From an uncultured Eubacterium sp. (GTDB taxonomy: Bacteria > Bacillota > Clostridia > Lachnospirales > Lachnospiraceae), in contig CAJTRZ010000009.1 in the NCBI GenBank assembly GCA_910578975.1, positions 1-64,000 of the forward strand: 64,000 nucleotides of DNA, given 5' to 3'. Below the pieces are notes generated by a model. That model had not been told where the DNA came from. It saw only the letters and a program-made list of their open reading frames with translations, and did no database searches. This document shows positions 25,274 through 33,457 of the stretch, piece after piece (within the stretch, counting starts at the first letter, position 1; the number at the start of each line of letters is the position of its first letter). Both the position numbers and the translations under genes were made by a program.

Positions 25274-26581
25274 TTAATAAATCCCCTCCAACACTTCAAA
25301 ATAATTCTCAAATGTCTTTTTACAACACATTGGATTATTAATAATAACACCCTCTGTTCTCAGTCCTGCCATAGAGAAACTCATTGCTACCCGATGGTCT
25401 TCATATGTATCAATTTCAGCTCCATGTATTATATTGGGAGTAATCAAAATATTTGTGCTTCCATTCTCTTCTAATATTTCTGCACCACACCCTAACTTTC
25501 TCAGTTCATTTACAATTACCCAGACCCTGTCTGACTCCTGTCCCCTGATATGAGCGACATTCATAATCTTTGTCGGTGTTTTAGCAAACGCGGCAACTAT
25601 CGCCATAGTAAGAGCCTGATCCGAAAAATCAGACATATCAATTTCTATACCATCATACCCTTTTACATTTGTTGCATCAATTTCCACATCACCTGTTTCA
25701 CTGATGCCACAACCTAACTGTTTTAAAACGTACAAAAATTTCACATCTCCCTGCATAGAATCCAATCGAATTCCTTTCACCTTACTTTTTACGCCTAAAA
25801 GTAATCCCATTGCATAAAAATAACATGCTGCTGACATATCTGGTTCAATTTCATACACACACTTTGAAAATTCCTGCTTTTGAATACTATAAACTTTTGT
25901 ATTGCCTTGCACTTTTTTATTTGAATCTTTTACTTCATCATAACAAATTCCAAACTGTTCTAACATGCGTAGTGTTATTTTAATATACGCCCCATTCACT
26001 CTGGAACCAGTAAGTTTCACATTCATCCCATTGACTGACCCTGCCATTAAAAGAGCGCTGGCATACTGGCTGCTTTTTGTTGTATCAATGCTGATATCTG
26101 TCTGACCAATTCCCTGTGAATGTATCTCGAAAGGAAAATGTCCCTCTTCCTCTAAACAATAAATTTTAACACCTTTCTCTCTAAGACTGTCTAATAACTG
26201 ACTCATTGGACGTTTTTTCATCTGCTCTGATGATTCTAAAATATAATTTCCACCACATACTGCGAGAAGAACAGTCATAAATCTTGCTGCTGTTCCTGCA
26301 CTTCGAACATTTATCTTAACGTCGCTTTTCGGAATACGCCCGTTTTCACCTTTAATTATTACTTGTTTTTTGTTTTCATCAATTTCAAGTTCAAATCCTA
26401 ATTTCTCCAGACATTCAAGAAATGCTCTGGAGTCATCACTGAATAACACACCATTCAACTTACATATTCCATTAGAAATTGCAGCAAGCATTAAAGCTCT
26501 ATTAGTAATGCTTTTAGAACCTGGTACTTCCACATTAATATCTTTTTTTTCTATTACTTTTTTTACTCTATATTGCTCCAT
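25274..26581 (-). CDS. aroA: 3-phosphoshikimate 1-carboxyvinyltransferase (EPSP synthase)
   Basis: It condenses PEP with shikimate-3-phosphate on the way to chorismate. The 435 residues show the PGSKSITNRALMLAA start, NVRSAGTAARFM (the usual NAGTA segment), and late RGQESDRV and DTYEDHRVAM motifs. The ribosome site is weak (GAG before ATG), so translation may partly depend on upstream queA, 44 bases away. The NVRSAGTA segment departs from the common LGNAGTA form, suggesting a class II-like variant. No other shikimate genes are adjacent. Confidence 0.94.
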   Translation of the reverse strand: MEQYRVKKVIEKKDINVEVPGSKSITNRALMLAAISNGICKLNGVLFSDDSRAFLECLEKLGFELEIDENKKQVIIKGENGRIPKSDVKINVRSAGTAARFMTVLLAVCGGNYILESSEQMKKRPMSQLLDSLREKGVKIYCLEEEGHFPFEIHSQGIGQTDISIDTTKSSQYASALLMAGSVNGMNVKLTGSRVNGAYIKITLRMLEQFGICYDEVKDSNKKVQGNTKVYSIQKQEFSKCVYEIEPDMSAACYFYAMGLLLGVKSKVKGIRLDSMQGDVKFLYVLKQLGCGISETGDVEIDATNVKGYDGIEIDMSDFSDQALTMAIVAAFAKTPTKIMNVAHIRGQESDRVWVIVNELRKLGCGAEILEENGSTNILITPNIIHGAEIDTYEDHRVAMSFSMAGLRTEGVIINNPMCCKKTFENYFEVLEGIY

Positions 26582-26625
26582 ATCTCGTTTACACTTTCGT
26601 TATATATTATTTTTGAAAATACCCT

Positions 26626-27669
26626 TTACTGTATAAACATCGCATCACCAAAACTAAAGAACCTATATCTTTCTTTTACTGCCTCTTCATATGCGTCTAA
26701 CACATTTTCTCTTCCTGCCAATGCTGATACTAACATCAACAATGTAGATTCCGGTAAATGAAAGTTCGTAATCAGGCAGTCTATTGCTTTAAACTGATAT
26801 CCTGGATAAATAAATATCTGTGTCCATCCACTTCCTGCATGAACAACCCCATTATCATCCGTGACAGTCTCAAGTGTTCTTGTACTTGTAGTTCCAACAG
26901 AAATAATTCTGCCACCATTTTCACGACAATGATTCATCATATCTGCATCCTTTTCATCTACCATATAAAATTCTGAATGCATATGATGTTCCAGTATATT
27001 TTCTACCTTGACAGGTCTGAATGTTCCTAGTCCTACGTGGAGAGTTACATGCGCTATCTTTATGCCTTTCTTTTCAATCTCCTCCAACAGTTCTTTTGTA
27101 AAATGCAGCCCCGCTGTCGGTGCAGCTGCTGAACCTTCATATTTTGCATAAACTGTCTGGTATCTGTTTTTATCTTCTAATTTGTGAGTTATATATGGAG
27201 GCAGAGGCATCTCTCCCAACTGATCCAGTACTTCTTCAAAAATTCCTTCATACTGGAACTGTATTAACCGGTTTCCCTCCTCAACAATATCTATAACCTC
27301 TCCTGTTAAAAGTCCATCTCCAAAGCTGATAACTGTTCCGACTTTGCACTTCTTTCCTGGCTTTACCAATGTCTCCCAAATATCATTTTCACGACGCTTC
27401 AAAAGAAGAACTTCAATCCTTGCATCAGTGCCCACTTTATTACCATAAAGCCTTGCCGGCAGAACCTTTGTATCATTAATGACCAGACAATCGCCCTCTT
27501 TTAAATAATCAATTATATCTTTAAATACATGATGCTCTATGTTTCCGTTTTCCTTATCAAGCACCATCAGTCTGGAACTGCTTCTATCTTCCAACGGATC
27601 CTGTGCGATTAATTCCTCTGGTAAATCATAATAATAATCATGTAAACTCATTTTCGCTGTATCACTCAT
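26626..27669 (-). CDS. queA: S-adenosylmethionine:tRNA ribosyltransferase-isomerase
   Basis: It builds epoxyqueuosine on tRNA using the ribosyl part of S-adenosylmethionine. The 347-residue protein has the family start (LPEELIAQDPLEDRSSSRLMVLD), VINDTKVLPARL, AAPTAGLHFT and CLITNFHLPEST motifs. I set the start at the ATG of MSDTAK (27669), with AGAGGA eight bases before; a TTG two codons earlier is less likely. It lies 63 bases after dtd. Confidence 0.95.
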   Translation of the reverse strand: MSDTAKMSLHDYYYDLPEELIAQDPLEDRSSSRLMVLDKENGNIEHHVFKDIIDYLKEGDCLVINDTKVLPARLYGNKVGTDARIEVLLLKRRENDIWETLVKPGKKCKVGTVISFGDGLLTGEVIDIVEEGNRLIQFQYEGIFEEVLDQLGEMPLPPYITHKLEDKNRYQTVYAKYEGSAAAPTAGLHFTKELLEEIEKKGIKIAHVTLHVGLGTFRPVKVENILEHHMHSEFYMVDEKDADMMNHCRENGGRIISVGTTSTRTLETVTDDNGVVHAGSGWTQIFIYPGYQFKAIDCLITNFHLPESTLLMLVSALAGRENVLDAYEEAVKERYRFFSFGDAMFIQ

Positions 27670-27732
27670 ATTCAACTTCCTCTTGTATATTTCAATCCTA
27701 ATTTTGACGCCATTTCCACGAACACACCTATT

Positions 27733-28179
27733 CTATAATTCTTTACTGTCCAACACTACCGTAAATGGTCCGTCATTTTCCAAAGATACTTTCATATCTG
27801 CTCCGAACTCTCCTGTCTCTACCACTGACACCTGCTTCTTACATTCAGAAATAATATATTCATACATCTCATTTGCCATATCTGGTGCACCAGCATCCAT
27901 AAATGATGGTCTGTTTCCTTTTTTACAATTCGCATACAAAGTAAACTGTGATATTAGTAACAGTTCACCTTCAACATCCGCCAAAGCCAGATTGGTCTTC
28001 CCATTTTCATCATCAAAAATTCTCATACCAATTAACTTCTTAATCATTTTATCCGCAGTTTCTTTGGTATCTTCATTAGAAACACCAATAAAAACTAAAA
28101 ATCCTTTATTTATTTTCCCAACAACATTCCCCTCAATAGCAACACTTGCCTTATTTACTCTTTGAATTACGAACTTCAT
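27733..28179 (-). CDS. dtd: D-aminoacyl-tRNA deacylase
   Basis: It removes D-amino acids (and glycine from tRNA-Ala) to protect translation. The 148 residues contain the diagnostic SQFTLYA segment and the NDGPFTV segment at the C-terminus, which differs slightly from the common NxGPVT. AGGAG precedes ATG. It begins only 16 bases after the response-regulator gene, so it is probably co-transcribed with it. Confidence 0.95.
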   Translation of the reverse strand: MKFVIQRVNKASVAIEGNVVGKINKGFLVFIGVSNEDTKETADKMIKKLIGMRIFDDENGKTNLALADVEGELLLISQFTLYANCKKGNRPSFMDAGAPDMANEMYEYIISECKKQVSVVETGEFGADMKVSLENDGPFTVVLDSKEL

Positions 28180-28195
28180 TTCTTCTCCTTCTCTC

Positions 28196-28825
28196 TTAAC
28201 AATTATGAAACTTTTGATAGTAAAAAATTGCCAGCTGTGTCCTGTCCCTAAGTGAAAGTTTCTCTAAAATAATGCTAATGTAATTTCTTACAGTCCCCTC
28301 ACTCAAAAATAAACACTCCGCAATTTCTTTATTACTCAGACCCTTAGCCACATTACAAATAATCTCATATTCCTTTTGGTTAATATTATACTGTGTAAAA
28401 TTACACTTTTCTTCCTGCCAGATTAATTGTGGGATTTTATGTATAATTTCATTTCCAAAAACACTTTGTCCTCTGCTCACAGCATTTAATGCCGGTATGA
28501 TTCCTTCAAAATCCTGTTTTAATATATACCCTTTTGCTCCTACTTGCAATGCCTTAATGATATATTCATCATCTACAAACGTGGTCAATAACAAAACTTT
28601 TGCATTCTCATACTTATTTATAATAAATTCTGCCGCCTCAAGACCGCTCATTTCATTCATCTGAATGTCCATAAGCAATACATCCGGATGATGTTTTTCA
28701 AATAACTCTACTGCTTCTTTTCCATTTGTTCCAGTATCCAAAACTTCAATATTCTTATCTGACTCTAATATTGTTTTTAATGACATTGCAACTAAAGAGT
28801 CATCATCAACTATCACGACTTTCAT
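28196..28825 (-). CDS. NarL/LuxR-family response regulator
   Basis: The 209-residue protein has a receiver domain with acidic pocket DDD (7-9), phospho-acceptor D53 in LLMDIQM and the conserved Lys in GAKGYILK. A C-terminal LuxR-type helix-turn-helix follows (GLSNKEIAECLFLSEGTVRNYISIILEKL). The start at 28825 has GGAGGAGA upstream. It pairs with the histidine kinase encoded 66 bases upstream and probably controls the divergent ABC genes at 30129-33382. Confidence 0.93.
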   Translation of the reverse strand: MKVVIVDDDSLVAMSLKTILESDKNIEVLDTGTNGKEAVELFEKHHPDVLLMDIQMNEMSGLEAAEFIINKYENAKVLLLTTFVDDEYIIKALQVGAKGYILKQDFEGIIPALNAVSRGQSVFGNEIIHKIPQLIWQEEKCNFTQYNINQKEYEIICNVAKGLSNKEIAECLFLSEGTVRNYISIILEKLSLRDRTQLAIFYYQKFHNC

Positions 28826-28891
28826 CCTGTCTCCTCCATATTCACCCACATAAATAATTAATATACCGTTTTACCACTGTGCTTTCTGTGT

Positions 28892-29947
28892 TTATTTTCT
28901 GACAGTAACAAATATACGAAATCCATTCTCATTGTTTATTCGTATCGTTCCTTGCAGTTTATCTACACGTTCTCTCATATTAATTAAACCGATTCCATGC
29001 TCCTTCTCTTTTCGAATCGTTCCATTATCTTCAATGCTCAACTGATATAATCCCGGATGTTCTCTCAAAATCAATGTTATTTTATCTCCATTGCTATGTT
29101 TTATTATATTTGACATTGCCTCTTTTACAATAGCTATAAAACAATACTTTATTTCACCCGGTACATTTTTTGACATATCATACTCACAATAGACTTTATA
29201 TTTTTCCTGCATTTCGTTGACGATATCTTTAATGACGACTTCCATATCCACGGCTTCATCATGAAGATTATGTACACTTTTTCTGATACTGTTCATTGCC
29301 TGATTCAATGTATGATTAACACTGTCAAGCTGGCTGTACAGTTCGGTTTCTTTATGTATGGTTTTTAATGCTCCCACCTGCAGGATAGAACGTGTAATCA
29401 TATGTCCTACATTATCATGTATTTCCCTTGCAATTCGATTTCTTTCTTTCAATGTGGCAAGATGTATTTCATAATTCTGCTTTTCGATTAACTCTCTGTT
29501 TTTTTCTTTTAATAGTAAGTCACGTTCTTTACTTGTATCTCTTAATACAATCAATTTCTTTTCCAAATCTGATAAACGTTTAGAATAATAGGAAAGTATA
29601 ATAGATAACACAACTGTCAATAAAATACCGCCCGCATTCCATTTGTCCAATTGATTCAGATAAGGAAACAATACAGTCACCAAAATGTATGCCCCAGCTT
29701 TTTTATACCAGATACTATGATAAAGAATTAATGATAAGTATAAAAAAAATTCAGGAATTATTACACACAGAATCATATAACTAAACAATATTCCAATCCA
29801 GACATTTTTGCTATCAACATATAGAATACTAGAAACAATCGTAAGGGCTGATAACGCAATGATAACGGTACCTTGAAAATCACACGTTCTTATAACCATT
29901 ACAGAGCAAATTACAAAAAGTATTATATTATCAATTATCTTTTTCAT
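28892..29947 (-). CDS. NarL-type sensor histidine kinase
   Basis: A 351-residue membrane kinase with about four or five N-terminal membrane segments and almost no extracellular loop, a short coiled linker, then a HisKA_3 domain with phospho-acceptor H177 in EIHDNVGH and a C-terminal HATPase. Small-loop kinases of this sort usually sense the membrane or a partner transporter. The start at 29947 has AAAAGG eight bases upstream; longer forms lack a site. It is divergent from the ABC transporter, as in LnrJK-type systems of Bacillus. Confidence 0.9.
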   Translation of the reverse strand: MKKIIDNIILFVICSVMVIRTCDFQGTVIIALSALTIVSSILYVDSKNVWIGILFSYMILCVIIPEFFLYLSLILYHSIWYKKAGAYILVTVLFPYLNQLDKWNAGGILLTVVLSIILSYYSKRLSDLEKKLIVLRDTSKERDLLLKEKNRELIEKQNYEIHLATLKERNRIAREIHDNVGHMITRSILQVGALKTIHKETELYSQLDSVNHTLNQAMNSIRKSVHNLHDEAVDMEVVIKDIVNEMQEKYKVYCEYDMSKNVPGEIKYCFIAIVKEAMSNIIKHSNGDKITLILREHPGLYQLSIEDNGTIRKEKEHGIGLINMRERVDKLQGTIRINNENGFRIFVTVRK

Positions 29948-30128
29948 TTTTATAACCTTTTCTTCAATATGATAGCATAAGTATTCTTTGTACATTACAA
30001 ATGTCATATATATTTCTGACAATATTCACTAAACAAATCAGATTTTTTTATTATACTATAAGTAAGTACAAAAAAACAGTTGAAATGGAAGTAAAAACAC
30101 TTCTAACAAAACATGAAGGAGGCATGTA

Positions 30129-31070
30129 ATGAAAAAAACGATTGTAAAAGTAGAAAATCTCGTGAAGCGCTACAAAGAATTAGTTGCTTTGGATCATTTT
30201 AATCTGGAAATTTCAGAAGGCGAAATTTTTGGACTACTTGGTCCGAATGGTTCTGGAAAAACTACAACAATAAACTGTATCTTATCTCTTCTCTCATTTG
30301 ATAAGGGAAAAATAGAACTATTTGGAAAAGAAATGACCCCGGACTCTTACGATATCAAAAAAAATATTGGTGTTGTCATGCAAAATGTTGCTGTATTTGA
30401 AGAGTTGACTGTATACGAAAACATTGACTATTTTTGTGGATTGTACATTACTGATAAAAATTTAAGAAAACAATATGTCAAAGAAGCCATTAATTTTGTT
30501 GAATTAAATGACTTTGAAAAATTTTATCCAAAAAAACTTTCCGGTGGATTATTAAGGCGATTGAACATTGCCTGTGGTATTGCCCATAAACCCAAGCTAA
30601 TTATATTAGATGAACCGACTGTAGCGGTCGACCCTCAAAGCAGAAATAAAATACTGGAAGGAATTGTAAAACTGCAACAACAAGGTGCAACTATTATTTA
30701 CACCTCGCATTACATGGAAGAAGTTGAACAGATATGTACACGCATTGCTATTATGGATAAGGGAAAAAATATTGCATTGGGTACAAAAGATGAATTAAAA
30801 CGCATGATAAAAAAAAGTGAAACTATTTCAATAGAAATACTAAATCTCGAAAACAAATATATTTCAGCCATTAAAGAACTGCCTCACGTCTATAATACTT
30901 CCTATGATAACAAAAATCTTGAAGTATTATATAGTGGTGGTAAACACAATTTGCTTCGCATCTTAGATTATCTGAAATCGCAGAATCTATCTTTTGGCAG
31001 AGTATATTCTGAACTTCCAACATTAAATGATGTATTTTTGGAAATAACCGGAACAAAACTGAGAGACTAA
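30129..31070 (+). CDS. ABC-2 type exporter ATPase, LnrL-like
   Basis: The 313-residue ATPase has Walker A (GPNGSGKTT, residues 38-46), the signature LSGGLLRR and Walker B with ILDEPTVAVDP. The C-terminal 80 residues match the extended tail of drug- and antibiotic-export ATPases. GGAGG stands before ATG. Two membrane genes follow at 10-base spacing and with overlap, giving a complete ATPase/permease/permease operon. It resembles LnrLMN, which removes membrane-active polyenes from Bacillus; the substrate here is not known. Confidence 0.92.
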   Translation: MKKTIVKVENLVKRYKELVALDHFNLEISEGEIFGLLGPNGSGKTTTINCILSLLSFDKGKIELFGKEMTPDSYDIKKNIGVVMQNVAVFEELTVYENIDYFCGLYITDKNLRKQYVKEAINFVELNDFEKFYPKKLSGGLLRRLNIACGIAHKPKLIILDEPTVAVDPQSRNKILEGIVKLQQQGATIIYTSHYMEEVEQICTRIAIMDKGKNIALGTKDELKRMIKKSETISIEILNLENKYISAIKELPHVYNTSYDNKNLEVLYSGGKHNLLRILDYLKSQNLSFGRVYSELPTLNDVFLEITGTKLRD

Positions 31071-31080
31071 GGAGGCACTT

Positions 31081-32223
31081 ATGTTACATACAATAAAATA
31101 CTCATTTTTACGTCTACTTCGTAATAAAGAAGAAATTTTCTGGATTTTATGCTTTCCGATTATTTTGGCAATATTATTCAAAGCCGGATTCTCAGGCATG
31201 ACTGATTCTGAAAAAATTTCCCCTATTCCTGTCGGTATCGTTTCAGAAAACAAAGCAAATTTTGAATCATTCAAAAAAATTGCAGAATCTTTAGAAGAAA
31301 ATCATGATAAACAATTATTAAAAATTCAATATGTGTCAAAAGAAAAAGCTGATGAATTACTAAAAGCAAAAAAAATTGATGGAATATTAACTGTAAAAGA
31401 TAAAGTAACTGTTACGGTTTCTGCCAACATGTCTGATAAAGCTATTAATCAGAGTATTCTTAACTCTATTGTGAAACAATATAACATATCAAAAGATGCT
31501 TTTTTAGAAGTTGCGACAAAGCACCCTGAAAAACTAAATGCCATGATTTCAAATTCTTCTGAAATACAAAATAAAGAAATATCTCTCACAGACAGAAAAA
31601 ACTCTGATACGTTTACGCAGTATTTCTATAATTTACTGGCTATGGCATGTTTGTTTACTTCTATGGCAGGTATGCGTATCTCCATAAACAATCAGGGGAA
31701 TCTTTCTCTTCTTGGTTCGAGGAGATGTATCGCCCCTACACATAAACTAACATCTATCATTGGAGAACTGATTTCCTTTACCGGATTTAATTTTGTTTGT
31801 AATTTTATTGCATATTTATTTATTGTAATTGTACTAAAAATAGATTTAACATCGCATTTTCCATTAGCAGTATTAACCCTGTTTGTTTCCACACTTACCG
31901 GCATTTCCTTTGGTTTCTTTGTGGGTGCTTTCAGTTCTGCCAGTGAAAATGTCAAAAATGCCATTTGTATGTCACTATCTATGCTATTCTGCTTTATGAG
32001 CGGACTTATGATTGGGAATATGAAAATGCTGGTTGAAAAAATTTGTCCTCTTTTCAACAAAATTAATCCAGCTGTACTCATTAGTGATTCCTTTTATTCA
32101 TTATCTGTATATGATACTTTTGATAGATACTCTCAAAATATAGTAACACTTATTATTATGATAACAATCTTTACTCTGGGAGGATTCTTACTAACAAGGA
32201 GGAAAAAATATGCAAGTCTTTAA
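31081..32223 (+). CDS. ABC-2 type permease (first), LnrM-like
   Basis: The 380-residue protein has one N-terminal membrane segment (about 20-37), a long extracellular region of about 150 residues, then about five membrane segments, as in ABC-2 family exporters. AGGAGG precedes ATG. It should form a heterodimer with the next product. The periplasm-like domain (VSENKANFESFKKIAESLEE onward) is typical of the family and might receive substrate from the outer leaflet. Confidence 0.88.
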   Translation: MLHTIKYSFLRLLRNKEEIFWILCFPIILAILFKAGFSGMTDSEKISPIPVGIVSENKANFESFKKIAESLEENHDKQLLKIQYVSKEKADELLKAKKIDGILTVKDKVTVTVSANMSDKAINQSILNSIVKQYNISKDAFLEVATKHPEKLNAMISNSSEIQNKEISLTDRKNSDTFTQYFYNLLAMACLFTSMAGMRISINNQGNLSLLGSRRCIAPTHKLTSIIGELISFTGFNFVCNFIAYLFIVIVLKIDLTSHFPLAVLTLFVSTLTGISFGFFVGAFSSASENVKNAICMSLSMLFCFMSGLMIGNMKMLVEKICPLFNKINPAVLISDSFYSLSVYDTFDRYSQNIVTLIIMITIFTLGGFLLTRRKKYASL

Positions 32224-33382
32224 TCTTTTTTTCAAAATAGCAAAAAAGCGTTTTTTATCAGCTGGAATTTATCTTGGAATTTTTTCTGTTTTACTTATTT
32301 TTATGAGCATGAATGCCATTGATTCCAACGAGAAAAACTTTACTGTTTCCTCCATTAACATGACTATCATAGATTGGGATAACAGTCACACAAGCAAGGC
32401 CCTGAAACAATATTTATCTGATTTTCATAAAATTGTCGACTTAAAAACTGAGGATAAAGATGTATTACAGGACAATTTGTATTACCAGACAATTGATTAT
32501 GTCCTTTTCATTGAAAAGGATTTTGAAAAGAAACTTATAGAAGGAAATACTTCAAATCTTATTTCACATAGCAAATTATTTGACAGTACGAGTAGTTATT
32601 TTGCCCAGCAACAGATTAATGAATATATCAATACACTAAACCTTTATATCAAAGGTGGTTTTTCGATAGATGATGCCCTGAAACAAACAGATGCTTCTCT
32701 TTCAAATACCAATTTTACCAATATGATAAATTATGAGGCAAATCAAAATAATGATACTTTATCTCAAAAATTATTTTATTATTTTCAATATGTTTCCTAT
32801 ATTATGTTATCCATGCTGATAGTAGGAATGACACCAATATTAATGATTTTAAGAAAAAAAGATATTACCAGTCGTATCAACTGCTCATCTTTGACACTTC
32901 ATTCTAAAAATATTCAGATAACTTTAGGATGTATTGTTTACAGTTTTGCATTATGGCTTGTTCTCATAATTATCGGCGGACTATTTGGAGGCTTCAATAA
33001 TCTGTTTTCTATCAAAGGACTTTTATGTATACTGAATAGTTTTCTGTTCCTGTTGATATGCGTCAGCATTACATTATTAATTAGTACTTTTACAACATCA
33101 GATAATGTTTTAAACATGATTGCTAACTGTATTGGTCTTGGAATGAGTTTTCTATGTGGAATATTTGTTCCCCAATGGTTTTTAGGGGATACTGTTCTAT
33201 CTGTGGCACGGTTTCTTCCTGCATACTGGTATATTAAAGCAAACAATATGATATCAGGTTTCTCCGGTGATAATATGTCCTATCAAGATTATTGGACATA
33301 CATAGGAATAGAACTCATATTTTTCATTACCATATTCAGCATATATCTTCTTGCTTCAAAGCAAAGAAAAATGAAAGAATAG
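32210..33382 (+). CDS. ABC-2 type permease (second), LnrN-like
   Basis: The 390-residue partner has the same topology: one segment near residue 18-35, an extracellular domain to about 190, and five or six C-terminal segments. It overlaps the previous gene by 14 bases with AGGAGG inside that gene, indicating coupled translation. A terminator at 33395-33425 closes the operon. Confidence 0.88.
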   Translation: MQVFNLFFKIAKKRFLSAGIYLGIFSVLLIFMSMNAIDSNEKNFTVSSINMTIIDWDNSHTSKALKQYLSDFHKIVDLKTEDKDVLQDNLYYQTIDYVLFIEKDFEKKLIEGNTSNLISHSKLFDSTSSYFAQQQINEYINTLNLYIKGGFSIDDALKQTDASLSNTNFTNMINYEANQNNDTLSQKLFYYFQYVSYIMLSMLIVGMTPILMILRKKDITSRINCSSLTLHSKNIQITLGCIVYSFALWLVLIIIGGLFGGFNNLFSIKGLLCILNSFLFLLICVSITLLISTFTTSDNVLNMIANCIGLGMSFLCGIFVPQWFLGDTVLSVARFLPAYWYIKANNMISGFSGDNMSYQDYWTYIGIELIFFITIFSIYLLASKQRKMKE

Positions 33383-33394
33383 TATAAAATAAAT

Positions 33395-33425
33395 AAGAGG
33401 CTGTGATTCGAATGTACAGCCTCTT
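33395..33425. terminator. Terminator between the ABC operon and pheT
   Basis: AAGAGGCTGT and ACAGCCTCTT form a perfect 10-base stem with A/T tails, between convergent genes. Confidence 0.85.
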
Positions 33426-33457
33426 AACTATTTTATATGATTTCTTCTGCTCTATCC

